From an uncultured Ruminococcus sp. (lineage in GTDB: Bacteria; Bacillota; Clostridia; Oscillospirales; Acutalibacteraceae): 51,963 nt of DNA. The notes beneath the pieces are model-generated. The model searched no databases. It was not told the origin of the DNA and was given only the letters and a program-made list of their open reading frames with translations. A program made the translations under genes and the position numbers. Numbering within the stretch: position 1 is the stretch's first letter; each line of letters begins with the position of its first letter. Below are positions 15,327 to 24,802 of the stretch, one piece after another. Where the stretch lies: NCBI GenBank assembly GCA_902789345.1, contig CADANT010000017.1, positions 1 to 51,963 of the forward strand. The letters are read 5' to 3'.

Positions 15327-15475
15327 CTGCTGCACAAAGCGTAGGTATTACAAAATCGGAACTGTTTGAAAAATATTACTACGATGAATTTATTGCTGTT
15401 ATGGATGAATATGCAGACATGCACACACTTGACGACAACAAGCAAAAAGCAGTATATGCCGACGAAATTGATTAA
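15248..15475 (+). CDS. Tail assembly chaperone, frameshift extension (T-like)
   Basis: A 75-residue frame in -1 relation to the chaperone gene, overlapping its last 79 bases. It contains GIWWLQRWLAAAQSVGITKSELFEKYYYDEF, the expected helical T domain. The only in-frame start is a TTG without a ribosome site, so it is most likely made only as an extension of the upstream protein through the slippery site at 15239-15245. The joined protein spans 14829-15475. Confidence 0.78.
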   Translation: MRAEANEGLPKSDNKYDGIWWLQRWLAAAQSVGITKSELFEKYYYDEFIAVMDEYADMHTLDDNKQKAVYADEID

Positions 15476-15507
15476 TAAACTGTAATAATAATTTTATTAT
15501 ATTATTA

Positions 15508-15536
15508 TTGCAAAGCCGTCTCTGCTGTGGTATTAT
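15508..15536 (+). promoter_or_regulatory. Sigma-A-type promoter for the lipoprotein gene
   Basis: TTGCAA (15508-15513), 17-bp spacer, TATTAT (15531-15536). It lies right before the lipoprotein gene, inside the tail operon, and lets that gene be expressed in the lysogen. Confidence 0.7.
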
Positions 15537-15557
15537 TTGCACAAAGGAGATGGTTGT

Positions 15558-16046
15558 ATGAAAAAAATAATATCAATTTTGTTAGCAGTTGCTTGTGTAA
15601 TTGTTTGTGCCGGCTGTGGCAAAAATGAGCCGCAAATTGAGCCAAGCGTAACAGTCAACGAAGTTTTACAGGAATTAGAAAAATCCGGATATACGGTAAA
15701 ATCTGTTAATAATCAATATAGAGTTCCAGAGCTTGACTGCGAATTTGGGCTGGATACTAACGATAAAAATTTTGTAAATCTTGTGTTGTTTGAATCTAAA
15801 GAATTTAAAACAGATCAAAAAGATTTACTAAAAACCATTTGGAATAAGTTGCTTGATGATAAGGTATTGATCGGAGATATTGTATATGATTTATGCTCTG
15901 AAGAATACCTCAAAAATGGCATAGCTTCCAAGATAGAGCGAGGAAATTTAACAATTCGGTATTTTACAACGGAAAAAATGAAATCCGATTCTAATTCAAC
16001 AGAGGATTACTATAGCGTATCTTTAAAAATAAACGCTAATAATTAA
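15558..16046 (+). CDS. Phage-encoded lipoprotein (moron)
   Basis: A 162-residue probable lipoprotein. Positively charged start (MKK), hydrophobic core, and a lipobox-like CAGC with the lipidated Cys at residue 20. The mature part is acidic and soluble with no domain I recognise. Start at ATG 15558 with AAAGGAG eight bases ahead; an upstream TTG would overlap this site. It has its own promoter and terminator and interrupts the chaperone-tape measure order, the hallmark of a moron. Membrane-anchored phage lipoproteins are known to block superinfection (for example Ltp of TP-J34), so exclusion is a reasonable guess. Confidence 0.8.
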   Translation: MKKIISILLAVACVIVCAGCGKNEPQIEPSVTVNEVLQELEKSGYTVKSVNNQYRVPELDCEFGLDTNDKNFVNLVLFESKEFKTDQKDLLKTIWNKLLDDKVLIGDIVYDLCSEEYLKNGIASKIERGNLTIRYFTTEKMKSDSNSTEDYYSVSLKINANN

Positions 16047-16063
16047 TTGTTCAAAAGGACCTA

Positions 16064-16097
16064 AAGCACCCGGTGTCGGGTGCTTTTATTTTACTTT
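16064..16097 (+). terminator. Intrinsic terminator after the lipoprotein gene
   Basis: AAAGCACCCG pairs with CGGGTGCTTT around a GTGT loop (about 16062-16086), followed by TATTTTACTTT. The tape measure gene begins 25 bases further on. Confidence 0.85.
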
Positions 16098-16114
16098 AAA
16101 AGGAGGAATAAACT

Positions 16115-18373
16115 TTGGCTAATGAAATAAATGTTGGCAAACTAGTCGCTGAAATAGTGTTAGAGAGCGAAACAAACGAGGCGGAACAAAAAATTGCACA
16201 ATCGGCCCAAAACATAAAAGATACGCTAAAGGATGTAGCCAATACAAATGTTAAAGTAGATGTTACAGTTGATAGTCAAAAAGCAGCACAGGCAGCGGAA
16301 AAAGCACAGCAAGCTATAGAAAACATTGCAGAAAAAACTAATGCCGAGGTAGATATCACTGTTGACGGTCAATCCGCCATTGAAGAAACAAAAAGAATTG
16401 AAAAAGAAATACAAGAATGGATGGACTACCGTTTTGGAAAAACAGCTGTTGCTATAGTGCCAGATGATACCAATACGGAGGAAATGCTCCAAAAAATTGG
16501 GGAGTATCTAGACAACATTGGCATTAAAGCAACAGATGTTGAAGTGGTTATGAGTGAATGCTTTGGAGATTTAAGCGTATATAGTCAGTACGAGAAACAG
16601 CTCAATATAATAGCGGCTAAGCTTGATCAACAAAGAAATAAAGTATCTGATTTAAAAAAAGAACAGCAATATTTATCATCAGAAAACTCATCAATATCAC
16701 AGAATAAAAAACTTGATGAAGTTACTAAGCAATATGAACAGGAAATACTGAAATTAAAACAACTTGAAATGCAATTTGATAAAGTTGTTATTGCACAAGA
16801 TAATTATGTAAACAAGAAAATTACAAACTACCAAAAAGGTGTTGAAGCTGCTGAAAAAACGGCGCTAAAAGAACAGCAGTTATCTGAACAAACAGCTCAA
16901 AAACAACAGCAAATAAATGATAAGCTTGCGCAAAAACAAAATAAGGCTGACACAAATTTAGCTATTACGGAATTAACAACCGGACTGCGGTCGTTAAACA
17001 CTGTTGCCCCGGGGACGATAGATAACATAGGTTCAATCGTGCGAAATATCAATTTAATAAAAAAGGCATCTGCATCAGGTGCAAGTTCCTTTGTGAGCAC
17101 TATTGCAGGTATTACAGGTGTTGTTGGATCTATAGCAACTCTAGCAATAAATTATTACGAAGGAGTAAAGGAAGAACAAGAAGAGGCACGACAGCAAGCT
17201 GCAGAACTGGCAGATGAATACTCAAAAAGCAGCAAAGCTATAAACGATATTACGACAGAATATAATAGTTTGAGGATGAAGCTAGACAGTGCTACGCTGT
17301 CTCATTCGGATGAACTGAAAACAAAAGAACAATTGTTAAGAGTACAAGAACAGCTGGTCGAAAAATATGGTTCCGAAGCAAACAATATTGATCTGGTAAA
17401 TGGTAAATTGGATGATGAAATTGCAAAGCTTAATAATTTATCAAAGCTAGAAGCCATGGCTTATGTTGGCGAAAACAAAGAAAGTTATGAAAAAGCAAAA
17501 AATGAGCTGGCGTGGGAATGGGACTATTCTATCGGTGACATTAATGTTATCAAGGACGAAAAAGTGCGCAAAAAAGTAGAAGAAGAGTTAAAAGGGGTTT
17601 TTAACGCCAAAGATAACGCCATTGGTTTAAGTGTTAAGTTGGACTATAACGATGTACAGGACGGATTAATAGATATTCGCCAGTATTATGAAGAACTTAG
17701 AGACGATGGTGAAATTACAAAAGATGAGTTTGATTCGTTAGCAGACACATTAGAAAACACTGCAAAAAAATTACCAAAGGACAAAATAAATGACTGGAAA
17801 GACATAGTAACGCAATATGAAAGCGCACAGAATGAAGTCGAAGAAAGCAACGAGAATTTAGCCGATAGTTTCCAAAGTGTTTACGATGAAATCGTCAGCG
17901 AATTATCGGCTGTTAAAAACGCATCCTCGGCGTATGAAAGCATAATTTCGGGCAAAACTCTTGACTCATCAACCTTGATTGAACTCTGTGATCAGTTTCC
18001 TACCCTCGCAACATACATAGCGCAAACTGGAGATTTGTCGCTTGAAATGGGAGAAAAAATAAAAATAGCGCAAAAGGAAATGCTGCAGAGTAATATCGCA
18101 ACCCTGGAAGAACAGCAGCGCCAACTAAAGGAAAAAAAGCAGCAATTGGAAAAAACCGGGCAAGAACTGTCTAATGATGAGGAAAAAAATCTTGCTCAAG
18201 TTACAGGAGTATTAACTATCTACAAATCCCAGTTGGAAGAACTCAACAACGCAAAAGTATCAACGAAAGTTGAAATAAATCTTGATGATTTTACAGCTGC
18301 AACACAGACATTAAGCAATGCATATAAGACACTTAATTCAAAAGTACCCGGAGTTTGCAGAAGCTCTGAATAA
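16115..18373 (+). CDS. Tape measure protein, N-terminal fragment (frameshifted)
   Basis: First 752 codons of the tail-length ruler. Starts at TTG 16115 with AGGAGG eight bases upstream. The opening (VGKLVAEIVLESETNEAEQKI) is the usual N-terminus of Firmicutes tape measure proteins. Long coiled coils follow, with a hydrophobic segment (STIAGITGVVGSIATLAINYY) near residue 330 that may enter the host membrane at ejection. The last 11 residues are out-of-frame translation. A run of four A's at 18340-18343 carries one base too many, and with three the frame continues as NSKYPEFAEAL into the next fragment. Confidence 0.85.
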   Translation: MANEINVGKLVAEIVLESETNEAEQKIAQSAQNIKDTLKDVANTNVKVDVTVDSQKAAQAAEKAQQAIENIAEKTNAEVDITVDGQSAIEETKRIEKEIQEWMDYRFGKTAVAIVPDDTNTEEMLQKIGEYLDNIGIKATDVEVVMSECFGDLSVYSQYEKQLNIIAAKLDQQRNKVSDLKKEQQYLSSENSSISQNKKLDEVTKQYEQEILKLKQLEMQFDKVVIAQDNYVNKKITNYQKGVEAAEKTALKEQQLSEQTAQKQQQINDKLAQKQNKADTNLAITELTTGLRSLNTVAPGTIDNIGSIVRNINLIKKASASGASSFVSTIAGITGVVGSIATLAINYYEGVKEEQEEARQQAAELADEYSKSSKAINDITTEYNSLRMKLDSATLSHSDELKTKEQLLRVQEQLVEKYGSEANNIDLVNGKLDDEIAKLNNLSKLEAMAYVGENKESYEKAKNELAWEWDYSIGDINVIKDEKVRKKVEEELKGVFNAKDNAIGLSVKLDYNDVQDGLIDIRQYYEELRDDGEITKDEFDSLADTLENTAKKLPKDKINDWKDIVTQYESAQNEVEESNENLADSFQSVYDEIVSELSAVKNASSAYESIISGKTLDSSTLIELCDQFPTLATYIAQTGDLSLEMGEKIKIAQKEMLQSNIATLEEQQRQLKEKKQQLEKTGQELSNDEEKNLAQVTGVLTIYKSQLEELNNAKVSTKVEINLDDFTAATQTLSNAYKTLNSKVPGVCRSSE

Positions 18374-20534
18374 AGGCAGTAACAGTATTGAAGATCAAAA
18401 AAAGGCTGTTGAAGAGTTGTACAAGGCAAAGCAAAAGGCAATGCTTACAAGTCTGCAGTCGGATGAAACAGAACTGGAAAGTGAAATAAGCACTGCGAAT
18501 AAAAAAATAGCTAAGTATGACGAGCTAATTGAAAAATACAGCAACATTGGATCGGCGGTAATCGACTACAAAGAAAAACAACAGCAGTTAAAAAATCAAG
18601 TCGAAAAATCAAATGATAAGCTTGCTCAAACAAAAGCTCAAATAAATGCTATAAATAAATCGTCGTTATCAGACTTTGCAAAGCAGGAAGACAGTGCAAC
18701 AAAGTCCACGGCAAAAACCAATGAAAAGCTGCAGGAGCAGCTAAATCTCATTAATCATCGCAAAGCAATAAATAATATGAGCTACGAGGAAGAAATATCC
18801 TGGCTGCAAATGCTGCTTAGAGATTACACAAAAACAGCTGATGAAAGAATGTCGCTTGAGGAAAAAATCTATACAGCACAGCAAAATCTTATTAAGCAAC
18901 AAGAACAGTCGTACAGTGATTTGTATGATGCACAGCTAAAAAATCTGGAACACTTAAGAGCAATGTCACAGATGAGCAACGAGCAATACCTCGCCGAATT
19001 GCAAAACATATACAGCACTTATGTACTTACAGCTGATGAAAGAATGTCGCTTGAGGAAAAAATCTACACACAGCAGCAGCAAAATTACAGTGATCTGTAC
19101 AAGCAACAGACAGACCAAATTGACCACCTAAAAGCGATGGACAGCTTAAGCAAGCAACAAGAGCTTGCGTGGCTACAGACATTATACAGTCAGTATGTAC
19201 TTACAGCTGATGAAAGAATGGCGCTTGAGGAAGAAATATATAGCTTAAAAAAAGATATACAAGATGAAGAAACACAGGCAATTAAAGATGCAATGAATGC
19301 AGAGCTTGAACTGCTTGAACATCGTAAGCAGCTCAACCAACTCAGCGCAGAAGATGAGCTTAAATGGTTGCAGCGTATCAATGACAAGTATGAAATGTCC
19401 GTTGAAGACAGACGCAGCATGGAAGTTAAGATATATCAAGCTAGGAAAGCGTATGAAGAAGAAATACAGAAGTTGCAACAAGAAACGCTTGATAAAGCAC
19501 TAAATGCGTTATCAACACGCAGGCAGCATATGCGGATAACCTATGAAGAAGAAATTAAGCAGCTGCGAAAAATCTATAATACATATAAATTGACAGCGGA
19601 GCAGCAGCAACAAGTGCTTGAGCAGATACGCAGTGTATCATCAAGTGCTAGGTCAGACCGCAGCAGTCAGTTTGCAAATATGGCCGACGGGGTCGTAGAA
19701 GCTTTAAAAAATCAGTATCAAGAGCAACGAGACGCCGAAGAAAAGGTTATTAATGATTCTATCGAAAGCTGGCAGAAATGGGAAGACGAAACAACAAGTG
19801 CAATACAAGCACAGATAGATGCTTTGGACGATCTTGCAGATGCAGAAAGCAGTGAAAAAGAACGGCAAGAATATGAAAACAAAAGACAAGCTACGGAGCT
19901 TTTGTTGGCATATGAAAAAGACGACTACAATCGCAAACAATACATCAAGGAGCTAAATCGTCTAGACAGCGAGGAAAGCAAGCGTTTAGCGGACGAACAG
20001 CGTGAAGCACAGAAAAAAGAACTGCAAGCACAAATAGACTCCGCTAAAGAACAAAGCTCAAAGCAGCAGGAAATATTGCAAGCGGAACTTGATGCGATTG
20101 CTAAAAACTACGACAAACTTATGTCACAGTATAGCCTGGAAAATACCGCATACAAAAAAATGTTGAGCAGCTCGCAAAATGAGATTGTTGCATTTATTGC
20201 CTCATATGCACCTGAATACGAGTTGTTGGGGCAAACCCTTGGCGAAAAGCTATATATGGGGCTTAAAAATAAAATTAAGGATATTGATTATTATTTTAAA
20301 AATTTAGGTGTTGTGTGGCAGTACTACAGCAATACTACATCAAAAGTTGCCAATGAGGCGGTAGATAAATTTTGGGCAAGCAGACAGCAATATCAGCAAC
20401 AGCTCAATAACATATCTGCAGTGCCGGAGGTTAATTTAACAGTCAATTTTAACGAGCCGGTGGAATCACCTGTACAGGTGGCTCGAAAAATGGAAGAAGT
20501 AACGCAAAATCTTGTTGCACAGCTTAAACAGTAA
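18318..20534 (+). CDS. Tape measure protein, C-terminal fragment (frameshifted)
   Basis: The remaining part of the tape measure gene in the +1 frame. The first ATG at 18318 has no ribosome site, so this frame is a continuation, not a separate gene. Gene length 16115-20534 gives about 1,473 codons if repaired. At the ruler scale of roughly 0.15 nm per residue known for siphoviruses this predicts a tail near 220 nm. It holds five imperfect repeats of a LxxL..YxLTADERMSLEEKIY unit (18.74-19.63 kb) in coiled-coil context and ends just before Dit. Confidence 0.85.
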   Translation: MHIRHLIQKYPEFAEALNKGSNSIEDQKKAVEELYKAKQKAMLTSLQSDETELESEISTANKKIAKYDELIEKYSNIGSAVIDYKEKQQQLKNQVEKSNDKLAQTKAQINAINKSSLSDFAKQEDSATKSTAKTNEKLQEQLNLINHRKAINNMSYEEEISWLQMLLRDYTKTADERMSLEEKIYTAQQNLIKQQEQSYSDLYDAQLKNLEHLRAMSQMSNEQYLAELQNIYSTYVLTADERMSLEEKIYTQQQQNYSDLYKQQTDQIDHLKAMDSLSKQQELAWLQTLYSQYVLTADERMALEEEIYSLKKDIQDEETQAIKDAMNAELELLEHRKQLNQLSAEDELKWLQRINDKYEMSVEDRRSMEVKIYQARKAYEEEIQKLQQETLDKALNALSTRRQHMRITYEEEIKQLRKIYNTYKLTAEQQQQVLEQIRSVSSSARSDRSSQFANMADGVVEALKNQYQEQRDAEEKVINDSIESWQKWEDETTSAIQAQIDALDDLADAESSEKERQEYENKRQATELLLAYEKDDYNRKQYIKELNRLDSEESKRLADEQREAQKKELQAQIDSAKEQSSKQQEILQAELDAIAKNYDKLMSQYSLENTAYKKMLSSSQNEIVAFIASYAPEYELLGQTLGEKLYMGLKNKIKDIDYYFKNLGVVWQYYSNTTSKVANEAVDKFWASRQQYQQQLNNISAVPEVNLTVNFNEPVESPVQVARKMEEVTQNLVAQLKQ
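18740..19630 (+). repeat. Tandem coding repeats in the tape measure gene
   Basis: Five copies of a roughly 44-residue core, spaced 58-70 residues apart. Three copies carry almost identical DNA beginning ACAGCTGATGAAAGAATG, at 18834, 19029 and 19203 (spacings 195 and 174 bases, both multiples of three). The last two copies are diverged (VEDRRSMEVKIY, TAEQQQQVLEQI). Such repeats can change tail length by unequal recombination. Confidence 0.8.
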
Positions 20535-20548
20535 AGGAGAGTGATAAA

Positions 20549-21430
20549 ATGCAAAAGCTTGTCTATGTCAAGCCTAACGGTGATTATGGCAATCCTGATG
20601 ATTGCGTGTCGTTAAAATTCGGCACGCCTTTTATTTTGGAAAAACTCAGTGGAGTAGGCGGCGTTGAAAAAACATTTGTAACCGCAGAGGTTGGCAATGT
20701 AGACGGCACACTTGTACAGCACATACGGACAGAAGCAAGAGAAGTGCCTGCAAGCGTGTGGGTGTGTGGCAGTGACCAGGCGGAGATGTACGCAAACAGA
20801 TTTAAGCTAATATCTGCATTGTCAAATACACAACAGCCCGGCACCCTATACTATAGCAACGACTATATTACAGTCAAAGCTGATGCATATCCTATGTTAC
20901 CCGGGGATTTCAGCGACCGGGTTAAAAATTACAACAAATGTAATATTAAATTTTACTGCCCGTATCCGTTTTGGAGTGACACGGAACCTCAGGCAACGGA
21001 AATGTCATATCATATTGAAGATAACGCTTTTTCTTTTCCTCTTGTATTTCAGGACACTGTTTGCTTTGCAGAAAACAGCACCACAACAGTGGTTTACTGC
21101 AACAGCTCAGTGCCAACACCTGTGACAATAACACTTGTTGGCAATTTGGTATCCCCTATTGTAAGAAACGAAACAACAGGAGAACAAATTGAAATTGCAG
21201 ATGTCAATTTAAATGATGGCGACAGTCTCACGATTAGCACCAAAAAAGGTGCTAAAAGTGCCGTCTTATATAAAGACGGCGTGACAACCGATGCATTTAA
21301 TCTTGTCACTCCGACAAGCGTCTTTTGGCAACTGCAGCCCGGAAAAAATGTCATAACATATACATCAGACAAGAGTATTACTGCAGCAACGCTTGTGTTG
21401 TCGTATTACAACCAGTATGGAGGTGTGTAA
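20549..21430 (+). CDS. Distal tail protein (Dit)
   Basis: A 293-residue siphovirus distal tail protein that forms the hub at the tail tip. The N-terminal belt domain (YGNPDDCVSLKFGTPFILEKLSG...REVPASVWVCG) and the FYCPYPFW motif are family marks. The C-terminal half is a galectin-like beta domain. An AAAGGAGAG site precedes ATG 20549. Follows the tape measure gene as usual. Confidence 0.85.
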   Translation: MQKLVYVKPNGDYGNPDDCVSLKFGTPFILEKLSGVGGVEKTFVTAEVGNVDGTLVQHIRTEAREVPASVWVCGSDQAEMYANRFKLISALSNTQQPGTLYYSNDYITVKADAYPMLPGDFSDRVKNYNKCNIKFYCPYPFWSDTEPQATEMSYHIEDNAFSFPLVFQDTVCFAENSTTTVVYCNSSVPTPVTITLVGNLVSPIVRNETTGEQIEIADVNLNDGDSLTISTKKGAKSAVLYKDGVTTDAFNLVTPTSVFWQLQPGKNVITYTSDKSITAATLVLSYYNQYGGV

Positions 21431-21431
21431 A

Positions 21432-22574
21432 ATGGATTATCCGAGTATAAAGATATTGTCAAATGATTTTACATTTTTAAGTGAGCTTGATGTGTACACA
21501 TCCCTGCGCTTTAAACGAGCCTGGCAGAGCTATGGAGATTTTGAGATACACTTAATAGGACAACACCCTTACGCACAAATTGGTAATTACATCATGATTG
21601 ATAATAACGCTGATAAAGTAGGTATCATCAAGTCGGTTACACATAATGCCGGTCCGGAGGGCATAACGACAACACTAAAAGGATATCATCTTAACGGTAT
21701 TATGACACAGCGCATTGTGCTGCCGTACACTGATAATGCAAACCACGGTTATTTTTGTGTGCCAAAAAAAGTTGCAGGGCAAGCAGTTGTTCCTGCGCCG
21801 GCAGAAACAGTGCTAAAAAGCTTTGTAAAAGCGTGCTTCCCGGCTACGCAAAACGACCCACGGCATATTGATATGCTGATAGCTGCAGACCAACTGCGTG
21901 GCAATAAAACTGTGTGGCTTAGCAGATATGATCAGCTTGATGAGGTCTTGCAAAGTATATGTGAGTACACAGATGTTGGCTACAAGGTGCAGCTTGATAC
22001 TGCAAACAAAACGCTTGTGTTTGATATATCCACCGGTGTCGATAGGACTGCAGGACAGAGTGATAATAGCAGAGTTATTATGTCGACAGAATACGAGAGC
22101 ATTAACAGTCTTGATATACAGGACGACAAGACAAAACAAAAAAATGTTGGGTACGCTGCTGGCGTAGGAGAAGATGAAAACAGACTTGTTATCGCAATTA
22201 CAAATGACAACACTATGCCAGCCGGTCTTGAGCGCTCGGAGGTGTTTATAGACTGTGGCACGCTGGAGGCAGCGGAAACAGACGAAAGTCTGTCGCTGTC
22301 AGACGAGGGTAAACATAAGCTGTTGGATTACAAAACACAGAAAAGCATAACAGCTAGCTACAATTTTGCCGGCTCATTTACTTACGGGCGAGATTTTGAT
22401 TTAGGTGATTTAGTCACGATAGCCGACCGACTGTTTTGCATACAAATTGATAAAAGAATAACAGAAATTGAAGAGTGCTACGAGGCTAAGTCAAGCAGCA
22501 TAAACTTAACATTTGGTACAGCTCCGGAACATTTAAACCGTGTTATAAAGAGCTTTTTACCGGCTGTTAAATAA
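21432..22574 (+). CDS. Siphovirus Gp37-like tail protein (Tal-type)
   Basis: A 380-residue tail-tip protein of the ReqiPepy6 Gp37-like group, which takes the place of the tail-associated hub protein. Marks: LRFKRAWQSYGDFEIHL near the N-terminus, GIIKSVTHNAGPEGITTTLKGYHLNGIM, and a C-terminal strand pattern DLGDLVTIADRLF. No peptidase domain is seen. Start at ATG 21432 with GGAGGTG upstream; the longer frame from 21393 lies inside dit. Confidence 0.82.
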   Translation: MDYPSIKILSNDFTFLSELDVYTSLRFKRAWQSYGDFEIHLIGQHPYAQIGNYIMIDNNADKVGIIKSVTHNAGPEGITTTLKGYHLNGIMTQRIVLPYTDNANHGYFCVPKKVAGQAVVPAPAETVLKSFVKACFPATQNDPRHIDMLIAADQLRGNKTVWLSRYDQLDEVLQSICEYTDVGYKVQLDTANKTLVFDISTGVDRTAGQSDNSRVIMSTEYESINSLDIQDDKTKQKNVGYAAGVGEDENRLVIAITNDNTMPAGLERSEVFIDCGTLEAAETDESLSLSDEGKHKLLDYKTQKSITASYNFAGSFTYGRDFDLGDLVTIADRLFCIQIDKRITEIEECYEAKSSSINLTFGTAPEHLNRVIKSFLPAVK

Positions 22575-22604
22575 TTTTTAAAATGATTTTAAGGAGGTTT
22601 TAAA

Positions 22605-24020
22605 GTGTCAGAAATATCAAGATTTTTTAACCGTAAACAAGGTGATGGCGCAGGCGACTTCACCTACTCCGCAGATAACTTTGCGGAGTTTTTTAGTACA
22701 TTTTTTTCAACAGGAGTTGTAAATGTAAGCAGCTTGAGTGTGTACTCCACAGGCAGTAAAGTGGTGGTAAATAAAGGGTATGCGATAATTGATGGGCACT
22801 GGTATCACAACGATTCAGCTTTAACGCTTGCTAACCCAACACAAAATATTGCAAAGCGTAAAGACATAATTGCGTTAAAGTTGGACAAAGAGGAGCGCAA
22901 AATAAACGCTGTATGGCTGCCGGGCTGGCAAGACAAATATCCGACTGTAACAGATACGGCAAATGTAAAATATCTTATTATTGCAAATGTAGAGCTACTT
23001 TCGGGCGGAAGCATAAAGGCAGTTTATGATAAGCGCACATACTGTCAAGCGCTCTATACTGTGACGCTGCAGAAGTGGCAACGACAGTGGCAAACATTTC
23101 TTAATGCTTGCTCCGGCAGCTATAACAACAAAATTCAGCCGGTGACGGTATCAAGCGAGCTGCAAAAAGCTCGTGGCGGATTTAATGTGCTTGGCCAGCG
23201 TTTAGACATCACAGACAGTAAAATTGATGACATATCTGAGGCAGGCAGCAGTAACCTGTTTGATTATACCAAAATCACCCCCGGCTGGCTTGACGCGTAT
23301 GGCAGTATAGAGCCACATGCAAATACATATACAACAGACTATATTCCAATCCAGCCAGGCATTAAGTTGTATTTTTATAATGATACAGCAAACGTGTACT
23401 GCGAAAGCTATGAACTATATAGGACAAAATCGGCAGATGGGCTGATAAAAAATGTTGCTGACAAAGACAGCTGTATCAACGATTGTAATGCAGCATATAT
23501 GAGAGCGTCATTTTACACAACATCGGTGCCGGCAGATAAACTACAAATTACAAAATCAAGCGCACCAACTGCATATGTTGCGTACAAAACAGTGCTTAAG
23601 CAATGCAAAAGTTGTCTTGAGTACATATCTGACATCCAGCAGCTAAACGCTGATAAAGTGTACAAAATTGACAGTGACAGCATTGCAGGCAATGCTCCGG
23701 TAAAAATTCATATTTTTTCGTATGGCGGTGGCAATTCTTTGCTCGTCCGTGCGGATAATGAGCAACTGATTAATCAGTTAACAAACACGGTTGTTACTTA
23801 TGACATGACGGATATACAGCTTACTGCTGCGGATTTAATAGCAGGACTAAAAATGACGCAAGGCGGAACAATGTCTATAAAATATTACAGCAAAAGCTGC
23901 GAGGACTTATTTGAGCTGATTGGCAATGCATCAGGAGCAAAAATCGTTACAGCAAATTATAATGCGGTAGAGTCAGACACAGATTGCACTATTGTTGATA
24001 ATGAGGAGGTTGATGGTTAA
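22605..24020 (+). CDS. Baseplate/tail fibre structural protein
   Basis: A 471-residue protein beginning at GTG 22605 with AAGGAGG ahead. The N-terminal 180 residues (FNRKQGDGAGDFTYSADNFAEFF...GYAIIDGHWYHND) match a structural domain widely found in Firmicutes phage baseplates. The C-terminal part is beta-rich and probably carries host-surface contact functions. It overlaps the next gene by its last few bases or ends just before it. Confidence 0.72.
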   Translation: MSEISRFFNRKQGDGAGDFTYSADNFAEFFSTFFSTGVVNVSSLSVYSTGSKVVVNKGYAIIDGHWYHNDSALTLANPTQNIAKRKDIIALKLDKEERKINAVWLPGWQDKYPTVTDTANVKYLIIANVELLSGGSIKAVYDKRTYCQALYTVTLQKWQRQWQTFLNACSGSYNNKIQPVTVSSELQKARGGFNVLGQRLDITDSKIDDISEAGSSNLFDYTKITPGWLDAYGSIEPHANTYTTDYIPIQPGIKLYFYNDTANVYCESYELYRTKSADGLIKNVADKDSCINDCNAAYMRASFYTTSVPADKLQITKSSAPTAYVAYKTVLKQCKSCLEYISDIQQLNADKVYKIDSDSIAGNAPVKIHIFSYGGGNSLLVRADNEQLINQLTNTVVTYDMTDIQLTAADLIAGLKMTQGGTMSIKYYSKSCEDLFELIGNASGAKIVTANYNAVESDTDCTIVDNEEVDG

Positions 24021-24021
24021 T

Positions 24022-24801
24022 ATGGCATACATAACAAAACAAATTGCAGGAGAGTATGGGACAGATACTAATTGGATTAATTCATACTTGCAAAAATTAA
24101 GGGATTTTTTACTTGATAATCCAATTAAAAAATTCCAGCTGGTGGAAGAGAATTACAATAATTCAGCTTCTGAAGAAGGAAGTTTTATTAAAGTGAAAGC
24201 GGACGGTCTGATTTTTAGGTTGTCAAGAATATCAACAGGTTGGACATCACAGTATATTACTGTTAGTTATGATACTGACGTTCTAGCAAATGTTCCTCTT
24301 GAAGGAAAATTGATTCTGGATGTGGCTACAATTCAAGACTATACATTCCCTCAAGGCAGAACATACAGAGCTGTATCAAATGTGTTTTTGGCAAGCAACA
24401 ATAATAGTTTTATTTTTAGTGTGCAGCCAATTGCTGCAAAAAAACTTGCCCCTCAAAAGTTGTGGGGCGTGATTAACTATCAAGACTTAAATGCAAAAAG
24501 TAACAGTTTTGCTTTTGCAACTTACAATAACGCTAACTCCATGATACCGTACTCGATTGACAAAACAACAGGCACAGCAATAGGACTTAATGTATCGTCA
24601 AAATCGACAAACGACACTGCTCAACTTGTGCTAGAAAATAAAGTACAGGTCAATCAAAATGATTACTGGATTGGGACAAGTAACGATATTGTAGGACTTG
24701 TGCCGGTTACGCCAATTAAGGCATATCAGGCAAACAGCAAAAAATATATTGCAATTGGCACAAATGTTGCTTTCCCGATTGGCCAGCAAATTGAGGTCTA
24801 A
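24022..24801 (+). CDS. Tail/receptor-binding structural protein
   Basis: A 259-residue beta-rich protein, probably part of the adsorption apparatus. The sequence shows many Ser, Asn and Thr residues and short strands and no enzymatic motif. ATG 24022 gives MAYITKQIAGEYG. The alternative ATG 24013 overlaps the previous stop and is only three bases from the AGGAGG, so 24022 is preferred but not certain. Exact role unknown. Confidence 0.6.
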   Translation: MAYITKQIAGEYGTDTNWINSYLQKLRDFLLDNPIKKFQLVEENYNNSASEEGSFIKVKADGLIFRLSRISTGWTSQYITVSYDTDVLANVPLEGKLILDVATIQDYTFPQGRTYRAVSNVFLASNNNSFIFSVQPIAAKKLAPQKLWGVINYQDLNAKSNSFAFATYNNANSMIPYSIDKTTGTAIGLNVSSKSTNDTAQLVLENKVQVNQNDYWIGTSNDIVGLVPVTPIKAYQANSKKYIAIGTNVAFPIGQQIEV

Positions 24802-24802
24802 A

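Noticed and set aside
18834..19250. CRISPR-like array
   Set aside because: The repeats keep the reading frame, are coding coiled-coil units of the tape measure and have no spacer structure.
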